Source: Krasilnikoviella flava
GTDB taxonomy: Bacteria > Actinomycetota > Actinomycetes > Actinomycetales > Cellulomonadaceae
Reading direction: 5' to 3'
DNA length: 64,000 nucleotides
NCBI RefSeq assembly: GCF_900167525.1
Contig: NZ_FUZQ01000001.1
Span: 186,001 to 250,000, forward strand
Part shown: in pieces, positions 8,923 through 17,365 of the stretch
Position numbering within the stretch: the stretch's first letter is position 1
Layout: each line of letters starts with the position of its first letter
The notes under the pieces: model-generated
Database searches by the model: none
Told to the model about the DNA's origin: nothing
What the model saw: only the letters and a program-made list of their open reading frames with translations
Position numbers and translations under genes: made by a program

Positions 8923-9888
8923 TCAGGAGGCCAGCGGCGCGGCGAACCTGCGCCGGTACGCGACCGGGCTGGTGCCGAGCTGCCGCGCGAAGTGGTGCCG
9001 CAGCACGGGCGCGCTGCCGAAGCCGCACAGCCGCGCGATCTCGTCGACGGGCGCCTCGGTCGACTCGAGCAGCTCCTGGGCGCGCGCCACGCGCTGGCGC
9101 GCGAGCCAGGCGCCCGGCGTCGTCCCCGTCTCCTGCCGGAAGCGGCGGGCGAAGGTGCGCTCGGACAGCGCGGCACGCCGCGCCAGCCACGGCACGGCTT
9201 GCTCGTCGGCGAGGTGCTCGCGCATCCAGGCGAGGAGCGCGGCGAGCGACTCACCCTCGCGTGGCAACGGGTCGACGACGAACTGCGCCTGCCCGCCCTC
9301 CCGCTGCGGCGGCACCACCATGCGCCGAGCGACGGCGCGCGCGGCGTCGGCGCCGACCTCCGACCGCACCAGGTACAGGGCCGCGTCGATCCCGGCCGCG
9401 GTGCCCGCGCTGGTGAGCACCCGCCCGTCCGCGACGTAGAGCGCGTCGGGGTCGACGTCGGCGGTGGGGACCTCCCGGGCCAGCCGCTCGGTGTACATCC
9501 AGTGCGTGGTGCAGCGCCGACCGTCGAGCAGTCCCGCGCGGGCGAGCGCGAACGCGCCCGAGCAGATGGCGAACAGCCACGCCCCGCGCTCGTGGGCACG
9601 CCGCAGCCCGTCGAGGTAGGCGGGCGTCAGGACGTCCTCGTCGTCCTCGTCGATGCCGTACGCGACCGCGACGACGAGGTCGGCGTCCTCCAGCGCCTCG
9701 AGGCCGTGCTCGACGACGACGGGGAACCCGCCCTTGGTCATGACCGGCCCGGGCTCGGGCGCGCAGAGGGTGAAGTCGAACGCCGGCCCACCGGTGTCGG
9801 TGCGGTCGATGCCGAACACCTCGTAGGCCACGCCGAGCTCGAACGGCGCGACGCCGGGGACGACGACGGCCGCGACCTTCCGGATCAT
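8923..9888 (-). CDS. AraC-family regulator with DJ-1/PfpI (GATase1-like) domain
   Basis: The 321-residue protein joins an N-terminal DJ-1/PfpI-like domain (about 1-190) to a C-terminal double helix-turn-helix AraC domain (about 220-321). The nucleophile-elbow region reads [17 protein letters not shown]. The AraC part shows [19 protein letters not shown] and [17 protein letters not shown]. The start ATG 9888 follows the hexamer CACCAT by 6 nt, consistent with a leaderless mRNA. A perfect 13-bp palindrome lies 58 bp upstream in the divergent promoter region and is a candidate operator. Regulators of this type often control neighbouring catabolic or stress genes; the small membrane gene opposite is the obvious candidate target. 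Confidence 0.87.
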   Translation of the reverse strand: MIRKVAAVVVPGVAPFELGVAYEVFGIDRTDTGGPAFDFTLCAPEPGPVMTKGGFPVVVEHGLEALEDADLVVAVAYGIDEDDEDVLTPAYLDGLRRAHERGAWLFAICSGAFALARAGLLDGRRCTTHWMYTERLAREVPTADVDPDALYVADGRVLTSAGTAAGIDAALYLVRSEVGADAARAVARRMVVPPQREGGQAQFVVDPLPREGESLAALLAWMREHLADEQAVPWLARRAALSERTFARRFRQETGTTPGAWLARQRVARAQELLESTEAPVDEIARLCGFGSAPVLRHHFARQLGTSPVAYRRRFAAPLAS

Positions 9889-9932
9889 GTCGCCATGGTG
9901 CCACGAACATGGCGGGAAGTCGACGCATCCTG

Positions 9933-9960
9933 GCACTTCTGCCACTCGTGGCAGAAGTGC
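9933..9960. promoter_or_regulatory. Perfect 13-2-13 palindrome, candidate operator
   Basis: GCACTTCTGCCAC (9933-9945) and its exact reverse complement (9948-9960) are separated by TC. The palindrome lies between the divergent AraC-type gene and a small membrane-protein gene, and overlaps the expected -35 position of the latter (hexamer AATGAT at 9969-9974). Its place in an intergenic promoter, not at a gene end, favours a dimeric regulator site over a terminator. Confidence 0.6.
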
Positions 9961-9981
9961 AACGCGCGAATGATTACTGCC

Positions 9982-10122
9982 ATGACCCTCCTCCTGATCC
10001 TCGCCCTCCTGCTCGTCGCCGCCTACGCCGCAACCCTCGTCCGCACGGTCCGCCGCGACGGGCTCGGCACCCGCCGGCCGCCGCGCTCCCACCCCGACTG
10101 GTGGGACCACGCGCTCACGTGA
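9982..10122 (+). CDS. Small single-pass membrane protein (46 aa)
   Basis: A 46-residue protein with one N-terminal hydrophobic segment (about 2-20, MTLLLILALLLVAAYAATLV) followed by a basic, proline-rich tail ending in HPDWWDHALT. Short proteins with a similar layout are widespread and uncharacterised in actinobacteria. ATG 9982 lies 7 nt after AATGAT (9969-9974), the leaderless spacing; an alternative ATG at 9970 would add four residues. The adjacent palindrome at 9933-9960 suggests tight control. No function can be assigned. Confidence 0.65.
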   Translation: MTLLLILALLLVAAYAATLVRTVRRDGLGTRRPPRSHPDWWDHALT

Positions 10123-10188
10123 CACCCCGTCACGGACGCGCCCGCCGGTCGCCGCGCAAGCCCGGGGCCGCTCTGCCACAGTGGGCCC

Positions 10189-10722
10189 ATGCTGTTGCGC
10201 CGTATCGCCCGCCCCCTCCTGGCCGCCCCGTTCGTCTACGACGGGATCCAGGCCGCGCTGCACCCCGCCGAGCACGTGGACGCCGCCCGCGACGGCTCCG
10301 CGCTGGTCACGGACGCCGTCGGCGCCGAGCCCCTCAGCGACCGCCAGCTCGGCCTGCTGGTCCGGGTGCACGGCGCCGCGACCGCCGTCGCCGGCCTGCT
10401 CCTCGCCGTCGGACGCACCCCGCGCACCGCGGCCCTCGCGCTGGCCGCGCTCACCGCGCCGCTCGCCGTCGCCCACCAGCCCTTCACGAGCAAGGGCGCG
10501 GAGCGCACCCTGCGCACCGCGGCCTTCGTCAAGGACCTGGGCAAGGTCGGCGCCGCGGTGATCGCGGGCGTCGACCTCGAGGGGCGGCCCGGCGTCACCT
10601 ACCGCGTGCAGCAGGCGCGCGAGCACGCTGCCCGGCTCGCGGAGTCGAAGGCCGAGACCGTGAAGTCGGCGACGAAGGCGGAGGCCGCGAAGCTGCGGGC
10701 GAAAGTCGCGGAGGCCGTGTGA
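10189..10722 (+). CDS. DoxX-like membrane protein
   Basis: The 177-residue protein has DoxX-family features: an N-terminal RRIARPLLAAPFVYDGIQA signature, about four hydrophobic segments in the first 130 residues, and a charged Ala/Lys-rich C-terminal helix (about 140-177) likely in the cytoplasm. DoxX proteins are integral membrane proteins associated with redox or respiratory functions, often poorly defined. ATG 10189 follows CACAGT (10177-10182) by 6 nt, so the mRNA may be leaderless. It ends about 70 nt before aroA, which has its own promoter. Confidence 0.72.
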   Translation: MLLRRIARPLLAAPFVYDGIQAALHPAEHVDAARDGSALVTDAVGAEPLSDRQLGLLVRVHGAATAVAGLLLAVGRTPRTAALALAALTAPLAVAHQPFTSKGAERTLRTAAFVKDLGKVGAAVIAGVDLEGRPGVTYRVQQAREHAARLAESKAETVKSATKAEAAKLRAKVAEAV

Positions 10723-10794
10723 CGCGCCCTCGCGGCCTCGACGGGTCGCGAGACGCGCCGCCCGCGCCACGGCCGGTGAACTAGCCTCGTTGCC

Positions 10795-12153
10795 ATGACC
10801 TCAGCCGTCCCGCCGCACGCCACCCCGCCCGCCCCCGACGCCGAGCGCGCCGACGGCTGGGCGGCTCCGGTCGCGACGGGGCCCCTGGACGCGACCGTCG
10901 AGGTGCCGGGCAGCAAGTCGCTGACCAACCGGCTGCTCGTGCTGGCCGCGCTCGCCGACGCCCCCGGCACGCTGCGCGGGGCGCTGCGCTCGCGCGACGC
11001 CGACCTCATGATCGGCGCCCTGCGCGCCCTCGGGGCCGGCATCGAGGAGGGCGACGACCCGAGCACCCTGCGCGTCACCCCCGCGATGCTGCGCGGGGAC
11101 GTCGACGTCGACACCGGCCTCGCGGGCACGGTGATGCGGTTCCTGCCTCCGGTGGCGGCGCTCGCCGACGGGCCGGTGCGGTTCGACGGCGACCCCGAGG
11201 CCCGCGTGCGACCGATGCTCCCGGTGCTCGCCGCGCTGCGCACCATCGGCGTGCAGGTCACGAGCCCCGACGGCGGCACCCCCACCCACCTGCCGTTCAC
11301 GGTGCACGGCAGGGGCCGCGTGGCGGGCGGCGCTGTCGACGTCGACGCGTCGGCGTCGTCCCAGTTCGTCTCCGCCCTGCTGCTCGCGGGCGCCCGCTTC
11401 GAGCGCGGCCTCACGCTGCGGCACATCGGCACCACGCTGCCGAGCCTGCCCCACATCGCCATGACGGTGGCGACCCTGCGCGACGTCGGCGTCGAGGTGG
11501 ACGACTCCCGCGACGGCATCTGGCAGGTGGCGTCCGGTCCGGTCGCGGCGCGCGACGTGCGGGTGGAGCCCGACCTGTCGAACGCCGCCCCGTTCCTCGC
11601 CGCCGCGCTCGTGGGCGGCGGCAGCGTGCGCGTCCCGGGGTGGCCCGCGCAGACCACCCAGCCGGGCGCCCTGCTCCCGGACCTGTTCTCCCGGCTCGGG
11701 GCCGAGACGCGGCTGGACGGCGACGTCCTGACCGTCACCGGCACGGGCGAGGTCCGCGGCGCGGACCTGGACCTGCACGCGGCGGGCGAGCTCGCCCCCA
11801 CGTTCGCCGTCCTCGCCGCCCTGGCCGACTCCCCCAGCCGCCTGCGCGGCATCGCGCACCTGCGGGGGCACGAGACGGACAGGCTGGCGGCGCTCGCCAC
11901 GGAGATCACCCGGCTCGGCGGCCAGGCGGAGGAGACCCGCGACGGCCTCGTCATCACGCCGCGCCCCCTGCACGGGGGCCTGTTCCGCACCTACTCCGAC
12001 CACCGCATGGCCACCTCGGCCGCCGTCCTCGGCCTGCGCGTGCCGGGCGTCCGGGTCGAGAACGTGGGCACCACCGCCAAGACCCTGCCCGGCTTCGACG
12101 CGATGTGGGAGCGGATGCTGGGCGCGGTGTCCGTCACGGCGGGCGAGGCCTGA
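10795..12153 (+). CDS. aroA: 3-phosphoshikimate 1-carboxyvinyltransferase (EPSP synthase)
   Basis: The 452-residue enzyme transfers enolpyruvyl from PEP to shikimate-3-phosphate in aromatic amino acid synthesis. Family signatures are [17 protein letters not shown] near the N terminus, [15 protein letters not shown], and the C-terminal [13 protein letters not shown]. Length is normal. ATG 10795 lies 7 nt after TAGCCT (10782-10787), a leaderless promoter. The stop overlaps the start of rsgA by one base (TGATG), giving translational coupling. The aroA-rsgA pairing also occurs in mycobacteria (Rv3227-Rv3228). Confidence 0.95.
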   Translation: MTSAVPPHATPPAPDAERADGWAAPVATGPLDATVEVPGSKSLTNRLLVLAALADAPGTLRGALRSRDADLMIGALRALGAGIEEGDDPSTLRVTPAMLRGDVDVDTGLAGTVMRFLPPVAALADGPVRFDGDPEARVRPMLPVLAALRTIGVQVTSPDGGTPTHLPFTVHGRGRVAGGAVDVDASASSQFVSALLLAGARFERGLTLRHIGTTLPSLPHIAMTVATLRDVGVEVDDSRDGIWQVASGPVAARDVRVEPDLSNAAPFLAAALVGGGSVRVPGWPAQTTQPGALLPDLFSRLGAETRLDGDVLTVTGTGEVRGADLDLHAAGELAPTFAVLAALADSPSRLRGIAHLRGHETDRLAALATEITRLGGQAEETRDGLVITPRPLHGGLFRTYSDHRMATSAAVLGLRVPGVRVENVGTTAKTLPGFDAMWERMLGAVSVTAGEA

Positions 12154-13196
12154 TGGTCCGCCACGCCGTCGACGAGGACGCGCAGTACGCGCGGCCCTCG
12201 AAGCGCGGCTCGCGCCCCCGCACGAAGCAGCGGCCCGAGCACGCCGACGCCGTCACGGGCATGGTCACGGGCGTCGACCGCGGCCGGTACACGCTCGTCG
12301 TCGACGACGGCACGGCCCGTCAGCGCACCGTGCTCGCGATGAAGGCGCGCGAGCTCACCCGCACCCGCGTCGTCGTGGGCGACCGCGTGGACGTCGTCGG
12401 CGACGCCTCGGGCGGCGAGGGCACCCTGGCGCGGATCGTGCGCATCCAGGACCGGACCTCGGTGCTGCGCCGCACGGCGGACGACACGGACCCGTACGAG
12501 CGGATCGTCGTCGCGAACGCCGACCAGCTCGTCGTCGTGACCGCGCTCGCCCAGCCGGAGCCGCGCACCGGCATGATCGACCGGTGCGTCGTGGCCGCCT
12601 ACGACGCCGGCATGGACGTGCTCCTGTGCCTCACCAAGGCCGACCTCGCGGACCCTTCCCCTCTGCGTGACCTGTACACGCCGATCGGCGTCGAGGTCGC
12701 GGTCACGCGGCAGGACGACCCCGCGAGCGTCGAGACCGTGCGCGAGCGCCTCACCGGCCGTACGTCCGTGCTGGTCGGGCACTCCGGCGTGGGCAAGTCG
12801 ACGCTGATCAACGCCCTCGTCCCGGAGGCCGACCGCGCCACCGGCGTCGTCAACGACGTCACCGGCCGCGGCCGCCACACGTCGACCTCCGCCGTGGCGC
12901 TGCGCCTGCCCGAGTCCCCGGAGCCGGGGGCCGAGCAAGACGGCTGGGTGGTGGACACGCCGGGCGTGCGGTCGTTCGGCCTGGCGCACGTGGAGACGGA
13001 CGACCTGCTGCAGGCGTTCGAGGACCTCGCCGAGGTCGCGGCGGACTGCCCGCGGGGCTGCACGCACCTCGCGGACGCCCCCGACTGCGCCCTCGACGAC
13101 TGGCTGGCCGCGTCGTCCGACGACGAGCGCCCCGCGCGCGAGGCCCGGGTCGCGTCGTTCCGGCGGCTCCTGACGGCACGGCACGCCGCCGACTGA
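12153..13196 (+). CDS. rsgA: Ribosome small subunit-dependent GTPase RsgA
   Basis: A 347-residue circularly permuted GTPase that assists late 30S subunit maturation. The order is an N-terminal OB fold, then G4-like TKAD, G1 GHSGVGKSTLIN, G3 DTPGVRSFGL, and a C-terminal zinc-binding region CPRGCTHLADAPDC with the C-x3-C-x-H pattern. It starts at ATG 12153 in a TGATG overlap with aroA and shares its transcript. A 9-bp inverted repeat (13209-13217 with 13244-13252) follows the gene, next to the promoter of the MarR operon. Confidence 0.95.
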   Translation: MVRHAVDEDAQYARPSKRGSRPRTKQRPEHADAVTGMVTGVDRGRYTLVVDDGTARQRTVLAMKARELTRTRVVVGDRVDVVGDASGGEGTLARIVRIQDRTSVLRRTADDTDPYERIVVANADQLVVVTALAQPEPRTGMIDRCVVAAYDAGMDVLLCLTKADLADPSPLRDLYTPIGVEVAVTRQDDPASVETVRERLTGRTSVLVGHSGVGKSTLINALVPEADRATGVVNDVTGRGRHTSTSAVALRLPESPEPGAEQDGWVVDTPGVRSFGLAHVETDDLLQAFEDLAEVAADCPRGCTHLADAPDCALDDWLAASSDDERPAREARVASFRRLLTARHAAD

Positions 13197-13253
13197 GGTC
13201 AGCGCTCCGTGTGCCTGTGACGCGGCAGACCTGCCCGCATCGTCAGGCACACC

Positions 13254-13283
13254 TTGTCAGTCTGGACTGATGAGTTCTACCGT
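13254..13283 (+). promoter_or_regulatory. Promoter with embedded palindromic operator for the MarR operon
   Basis: A TTGTCA -35 (13254-13259) and TACCGT -10 (13278-13283) are separated by 18 nt, and GTG 13290 lies 6 nt after the -10. TCAGTCTGGACTGA, a perfect 6-2-6 palindrome at 13257-13270, overlaps the -35 and spacer. A regulator bound there would block RNA polymerase, which fits negative autoregulation by the MarR-family protein encoded immediately downstream. Confidence 0.72.
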
Positions 13284-13289
13284 GGCGAG

Positions 13290-13760
13290 GTGCCCACCTC
13301 CCCCGATCCCGCCCCGGCCGCCGAGGCCGCCCGCGAGCTGCGCTCGCTCGTCGGGCGGCTGCGCCGCCGCTTCCTCGAGCTGAGCGACAACCAGGACCTG
13401 ACGCCCTCACAGACGGCGCTCCTCTCCCGGCTCGCCAAGCACGGCCCGGCGTCGCCGGGCACGCTCGCCGCCGCCGAACGGGTCCGGCCGCAGTCGGTCG
13501 GCGCGACGCTGGGTGTCCTCGTCGAGCACGGCCTCGTGCGCCGCGACCCCGACCCGGCGGACGGCCGCCGCCAGGTCATCTCCCTCAACGACGACGGGCG
13601 GGCGTTCGTCGAGGGACGGCGCGAGGTCGGTCAGGAGTGGCTGACCCGCACCCTGCACGCGCGGCTCACCCCCGAGGAGCTCACCGGCGTCACCGCCGCG
13701 CTGGCGCTCCTGGACCGGACGCTCCTCGACGACGGCCCCACCGAGGCCGCCCGCCCGTGA
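13290..13760 (+). CDS. MarR-family transcriptional regulator
   Basis: The 156-residue winged-helix protein shows the MarR core: QTALLSRLAKHGPASPGTLA, recognition helix VRPQSVGATLGVLVEHGLV, and wing DPADGRRQVISLNDDGRAF. I place the start at GTG 13290, leaderless behind TACCGT; an in-frame TTG at 13254 actually lies on the -35 element. Its stop overlaps the MFS start in GTGA, so regulator, transporter and hydrolase form one operon. MarR regulators beside MFS pumps usually respond to the transported or detoxified compound. Confidence 0.9.
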   Translation: MPTSPDPAPAAEAARELRSLVGRLRRRFLELSDNQDLTPSQTALLSRLAKHGPASPGTLAAAERVRPQSVGATLGVLVEHGLVRRDPDPADGRRQVISLNDDGRAFVEGRREVGQEWLTRTLHARLTPEELTGVTAALALLDRTLLDDGPTEAARP

Positions 13761-15064
13761 ACGTGCTCCACCGCCACCCCGCTGTCGGGCCGGCCGCCGC
13801 CTTGCGCGGGCCGGAGGGCTACGACACACAACTGACCCTGCCGCTGGCGCTGGGGTCGCTGCTCAACCCGATCAACTCCTCGATGATCGCGGTGGCCCTC
13901 GTGCCCATCGGGCTCGCGTTCGGCGCCCCGCCCACGCAGACGGTGTGGCTCGTCACCGCGCTCTACCTGGTGACGGCGGTCGCGCAGCCCGTCGTCGGCC
14001 GGGTGGTCGACCTCGTCGGTCCCCGGCGGCCCTACCTGGCGGGCACCGCCCTGGTCGGTCTCGCCGGGCTGCTCGGCGCGTTCGCGCCCACGTTCGGGGT
14101 GCTCGTGCTCGCTCGGGCGCTGCTCGGCCTCGGCACCTGTGCGGCGTACCCGGCCGCGATGTTCCTCGTGCGGCGCACGACCGACCGTTCCGGCGAGGGG
14201 CGCAGCACCGCCGCCGTGCTCACCGTCCTCGCCGTGACCAACCAGGTCGTGATGATCGTGGGGCCGACGCTCGGCGGCCTGCTCGTCGGTCTGGGCGGCT
14301 GGCGGGCCATCTTCCTCGTCAACGTCCCTCTCGCCGCGGCCTGCCTCGTGCTCGGCGGGCTGCGCCTTCCGCGCGTCCCGGGCGCGGACCTCGACGTCGG
14401 CGACGACGCCGCCGCGCACCGGTTCATCGACCTGCGGGGTCTCGCCGGCAATCGCCCGCTGCTGCTCACCTACGTCCGCGTCCTGCTCACGGCCACCGCG
14501 ACCTACGCGTTCATGTTCGGTGACGTGCAGTGGCTCGAGCAGAGCCGCGGCCTGAGCGAGGCCGGCGCCGGGATGCTCATGCTGCCCACCTCCGTCGTCG
14601 CCGTCGTCGTCGCGTCGGCCACCGGGCGACGGGCACCCGTGCGCCCGGCCCTCGTCATCGGCTCGGTGGCCCTGCTGCTCGGCGGCGCGGTCCTCGCCGT
14701 CGTGCAGCCCGACAGCCCGACCTGGGTGCTCGTGCTCGCGGGTGTCGGCATCGGTGGCATGCAGGGCCTGGCCGGCCTCGCGAACCAGAAGGCGCTCGCC
14801 CGGCAGGCGGACACCGGCTCGGTCGGCGCCGCGTCCGGGTTGCTGCGCACCTTCATGTACGTCGGGGCCCTGGTCTCCACGGCGGCGATCGCCGTCCTCT
14901 ACGCCCACGGGCCCACGACCGCGGGCCTCCACGACCTCGCCCTCGCGATGGTGGCGTGCGCCGCCCTCGTCCTCGTCCTCACCCTGGTCGACCGCTCCCT
15001 GCGCCCCCGACCGGCCACCGCCACCGTCCGACCCACCCTCACCTCCGGAGAGACCCGCTCATGA
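13757..15064 (+). CDS. MFS transporter (drug-efflux type)
   Basis: This 435-residue protein has about 12 hydrophobic segments. The loop-2 motif region reads GRVVDLVGPRRPYLAG and a motif-C-like stretch reads VMIVGPTLGGLLVGLGGWRAIF, typical of proton-driven exporters. GTG 13757 overlaps the MarR stop by four bases; its own stop overlaps the next gene in ATGA. Between the regulator and an isochorismatase-like gene it probably exports the inducer or a related aromatic compound. Substrate unknown. Confidence 0.88.
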   Translation: MNVLHRHPAVGPAAALRGPEGYDTQLTLPLALGSLLNPINSSMIAVALVPIGLAFGAPPTQTVWLVTALYLVTAVAQPVVGRVVDLVGPRRPYLAGTALVGLAGLLGAFAPTFGVLVLARALLGLGTCAAYPAAMFLVRRTTDRSGEGRSTAAVLTVLAVTNQVVMIVGPTLGGLLVGLGGWRAIFLVNVPLAAACLVLGGLRLPRVPGADLDVGDDAAAHRFIDLRGLAGNRPLLLTYVRVLLTATATYAFMFGDVQWLEQSRGLSEAGAGMLMLPTSVVAVVVASATGRRAPVRPALVIGSVALLLGGAVLAVVQPDSPTWVLVLAGVGIGGMQGLAGLANQKALARQADTGSVGAASGLLRTFMYVGALVSTAAIAVLYAHGPTTAGLHDLALAMVACAALVLVLTLVDRSLRPRPATATVRPTLTSGETRS

Positions 15065-15633
15065 CCGTGACCGCGCTCGACCCCCGCACCGCGCTCGTCG
15101 TCGTCGACCTGCAGGCCGGCATCCTCGCCGCGCCCACCGCACCACACCCCGCCGACGCCGTCCTCGCCCGCAGCGTCGACCTCGCCGACGCCTTCCGCGC
15201 CCGCGGCCTGCCCGTGGTCCTCGTGCGCGTGACCGCCGCGCCCGACGGCGCGGACGCCGTGCCCGGCCGCACCGACGCCGCCCCGGGCGCCGCACGTCCG
15301 GACGGCTGGGACGTGCTCGCGCCCGAGCTGCACACCGCGGCGTCCGACATCGTCGTGACCAAGCGCAGCTGGGGCGCGTTCTACGGCACCGACCTCGACC
15401 TGCAGCTGCGGCGCCGCGGCGTGACCCAGGTCGTACTGACGGGCATCGCGACGAGCACCGGCGTCGAGTCCACCGCCCGCGCCGCGCACGAGCACGGCTA
15501 CCACGTCTCGCTCGTCACCGACGCGATGTCGGACCGCTCCGCCCAGGACCACGAGCACAGCACCGGGCGCGTCTTCCCCCGGCTCGGCGAGTGCGGCACC
15601 ACCGCCGACCTCCTGACCCTTCTGGACGCCTGA
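15061..15633 (+). CDS. Isochorismatase-like hydrolase lacking the nucleophile cysteine
   Basis: The 190-residue protein has the isochorismatase-like alpha/beta fold. The family Asp is D16 (VVVDLQAG) and the Lys is K101 (VTKRSWGAFYGTDLD). The position normally occupied by the nucleophilic Cys in GIATNxCVE is Gly134 (GIATSTGVESTA). Amidase and nicotinamidase members need that Cys, whereas true isochorismatases such as EntB and PhzD do not, so isochorismatase-type vinyl-ether chemistry or a non-enzymatic role is more likely than amide hydrolysis. Last gene of the MarR operon; it converges with the RibD-like gene 5 nt away. Confidence 0.85.
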   Translation: MTVTALDPRTALVVVDLQAGILAAPTAPHPADAVLARSVDLADAFRARGLPVVLVRVTAAPDGADAVPGRTDAAPGAARPDGWDVLAPELHTAASDIVVTKRSWGAFYGTDLDLQLRRRGVTQVVLTGIATSTGVESTARAAHEHGYHVSLVTDAMSDRSAQDHEHSTGRVFPRLGECGTTADLLTLLDA

Positions 15634-15638
15634 CCCGG

Positions 15639-16406
15639 TCAGCCCCGGCCGACCTCGTAGCGCGTCCAGGTGCTGCCGTCCGGACCGCTCTCGGCGGACC
15701 GGACGCGCAGCCGGACGGGGGAACCGCCCGCGGCGAGCGGCGCACCGTCGACGAAGGACGGGGTGCCCAGGCCACCGACCAGGGCGGGGAAGACGACGAC
15801 GTGCAGCTCGTCCACCAGCCCCGCACGCAGCAGCGCGCCGTGCAGGCCACCGCCGCCCTCGGCCACGACGGTCCGGGCTCCGAGCACGCCCCTGAGCCTG
15901 CCCAGCGCGAGCTCGAGGTCGACCTGCTCCTCCCCCGCGACGAGATACCCGACCCCGAGCTCGCGGAGACGCCGGAGGTAGCCCGCGGGCGTCGCGCAGC
16001 AGACGAGGACGAGCAGCGCCGTCTCGTCGTCTCCTGTGAACTGCCAGTCGACGCGCCCTCGCCCGTCCACGACGACGAACCAGCGCGGTGCACCGCGCGG
16101 GAGATGGTCCCGCCAGTCGGTGTCCGCGACCTCCGCGGGCGGCGATCCCGCCCACGGCGACAGGGCGGCGGGGGCGACGAACGTACCGCTCCCCTCCAGC
16201 GTCACCGTGGGCGCGTGATGCTCCTCGATCCACCGGCGTCGCCGCTCGAGCAAGGTGGGCACGTCCGGCGGCCATACGGACTGCCACCGGGCCCGGACAT
16301 CGGGATCGAGGAGCCGCTCGCTCGGCGACGTCGTCACGCGACCGTCGACGCTCGCCGTCGTGCACAGCACGACGCGCGGTCGCCCGACGCCGTGCGGTGA
16401 TCTCAT
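15639..16406 (-). CDS. RibD C-terminal/dihydrofolate reductase-like protein
   Basis: The 255-residue protein belongs to the RibD_C/DHFR-like reductase group. It begins RPRVVLCTTASVDGRVT, the usual N-terminal strand and NADPH-binding element, and contains TVVAEGGGGLHGALLRAGLVDELHV, the characteristic glycine-rich loop and helix. No deaminase domain is present, so it is a free-standing reductase, not full RibD; the substrate is unknown. ATG 16406 follows TACGGT (complement 16413-16418) by 6 nt, a leaderless start. It shares a 101-bp divergent promoter region with hisN. Confidence 0.82.
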   Translation of the reverse strand: MRSPHGVGRPRVVLCTTASVDGRVTTSPSERLLDPDVRARWQSVWPPDVPTLLERRRRWIEEHHAPTVTLEGSGTFVAPAALSPWAGSPPAEVADTDWRDHLPRGAPRWFVVVDGRGRVDWQFTGDDETALLVLVCCATPAGYLRRLRELGVGYLVAGEEQVDLELALGRLRGVLGARTVVAEGGGGLHGALLRAGLVDELHVVVFPALVGGLGTPSFVDGAPLAAGGSPVRLRVRSAESGPDGSTWTRYEVGRG

Positions 16407-16412
16407 GCCACC

Positions 16413-16500
16413 ACCGTAGGGAGCCGCGCCGACACGATCCCCGAGACTCCGTCGTGCACCGCGCGGCGGGGTCCTGGTGGCGGTACGGGACCGCTACCGT
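16413..16500. promoter_or_regulatory. Divergent pair of leaderless promoters (RibD-like gene and hisN)
   Basis: On the minus strand TACGGT (16418-16413) precedes ATG 16406 by 6 nt. On the plus strand TACCGT (16495-16500) precedes GTG 16508 by 7 nt. Neither gene has a ribosome-binding site, so both are expected to be transcribed from the first base of their start codons. Confidence 0.65.
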
Positions 16501-16507
16501 GTGAGGC

Positions 16508-17329
16508 GTGTCGTACACCCAGCCGTCTCCCAGCCCGACCAGCGGACCCGCGCGCACGTACGAGGACGACCTGCGCCTGGCCCACGTGATCGCCGACCAG
16601 GTGGACGCCATCACGATGTCCCGCTTCAAGGCCGTGGACCTGCACGTGGAGCGCAAGCCCGACGACACCCCCGTCTCGGACGCCGACCGCTCCGCCGAGG
16701 AGTTCATCCGCGCCCAGCTGCACCGGGCACGCACCCGCGACGCGATCGTCGGGGAGGAGTACGGCTCCGCCGGTAGCGGTGCGAGGCGCTGGATCATCGA
16801 CCCGATCGACGGCACCAAGAACTTCGTGCGCGGCGTGCCGGTGTGGGCCACGCTCATCGCGCTGGCCGACGGCGAGGACGTCGTCATGGGCCTCGTGTCG
16901 GCGCCCGCGATCGGCCGCCGCTGGTGGGCCGCCAAGGGGTCCGGGGCCTGGACGGGCAAGTCGCTCGCGTCGGCGTCCCGCATGTCCGTCTCCGGGGTGA
17001 GCACGCTGTCCGACGCGTCCTTCTCCTATTCGTCGTTGTCCGGCTGGGAGTCCCACGGCAAGCTCAACGGCTTCCTCGACCTCACCCGCCAGGTGTGGCG
17101 CACCCGCGGGTACGGAGACTTCTGGTCGTACATGCTCGTCGCCGAGGGCTCCGCCGACATCGCCGCCGAGCCCGAGCTCGAGGTCTACGACATGGCCGCC
17201 CTCGTCCCTATCGTCACCGAGGCCGGCGGCCGGTTCACCGCGCTCGACGGCACCCCCGGCCCCTGGCACGGCAACGCCCTGGCCACCAACGGCCGCCTGC
17301 ACGACGAGACGCTCGTCTACCTGGGCTGA
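16508..17329 (+). CDS. hisN: Histidinol-phosphatase, inositol monophosphatase family
   Basis: A 273-residue Mg-dependent phosphatase of the IMPase family. It contains the metal ligands in VGEEYG and the family signature WIIDPIDGTKNFVRG near residues 98-112, and the C-terminal motif EVYDMAALVPIVTEAGG. The sequence fits the actinobacterial HisN group that makes histidinol in histidine biosynthesis, though a generic inositol phosphatase cannot be excluded. GTG 16508 is leaderless behind TACCGT. It converges on the DUF6912 gene. Confidence 0.85.
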   Translation: MSYTQPSPSPTSGPARTYEDDLRLAHVIADQVDAITMSRFKAVDLHVERKPDDTPVSDADRSAEEFIRAQLHRARTRDAIVGEEYGSAGSGARRWIIDPIDGTKNFVRGVPVWATLIALADGEDVVMGLVSAPAIGRRWWAAKGSGAWTGKSLASASRMSVSGVSTLSDASFSYSSLSGWESHGKLNGFLDLTRQVWRTRGYGDFWSYMLVAEGSADIAAEPELEVYDMAALVPIVTEAGGRFTALDGTPGPWHGNALATNGRLHDETLVYLG

Positions 17330-17340
17330 TCCGGGTTGCG

Positions 17341-17365
17341 GTGAGTGGGCCTAGGTCCCGCTCAC
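17341..17365. terminator. Hairpin between hisN and the DUF6912 gene
   Basis: GTGAGTGGG (17341-17349) pairs with CCCGCTCAC (17357-17365), with one G-T position and a 7-nt loop. It overlaps the stop codon of the minus-strand gene and follows the hisN stop by 11 nt, so it can serve both convergent genes. Confidence 0.6.
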
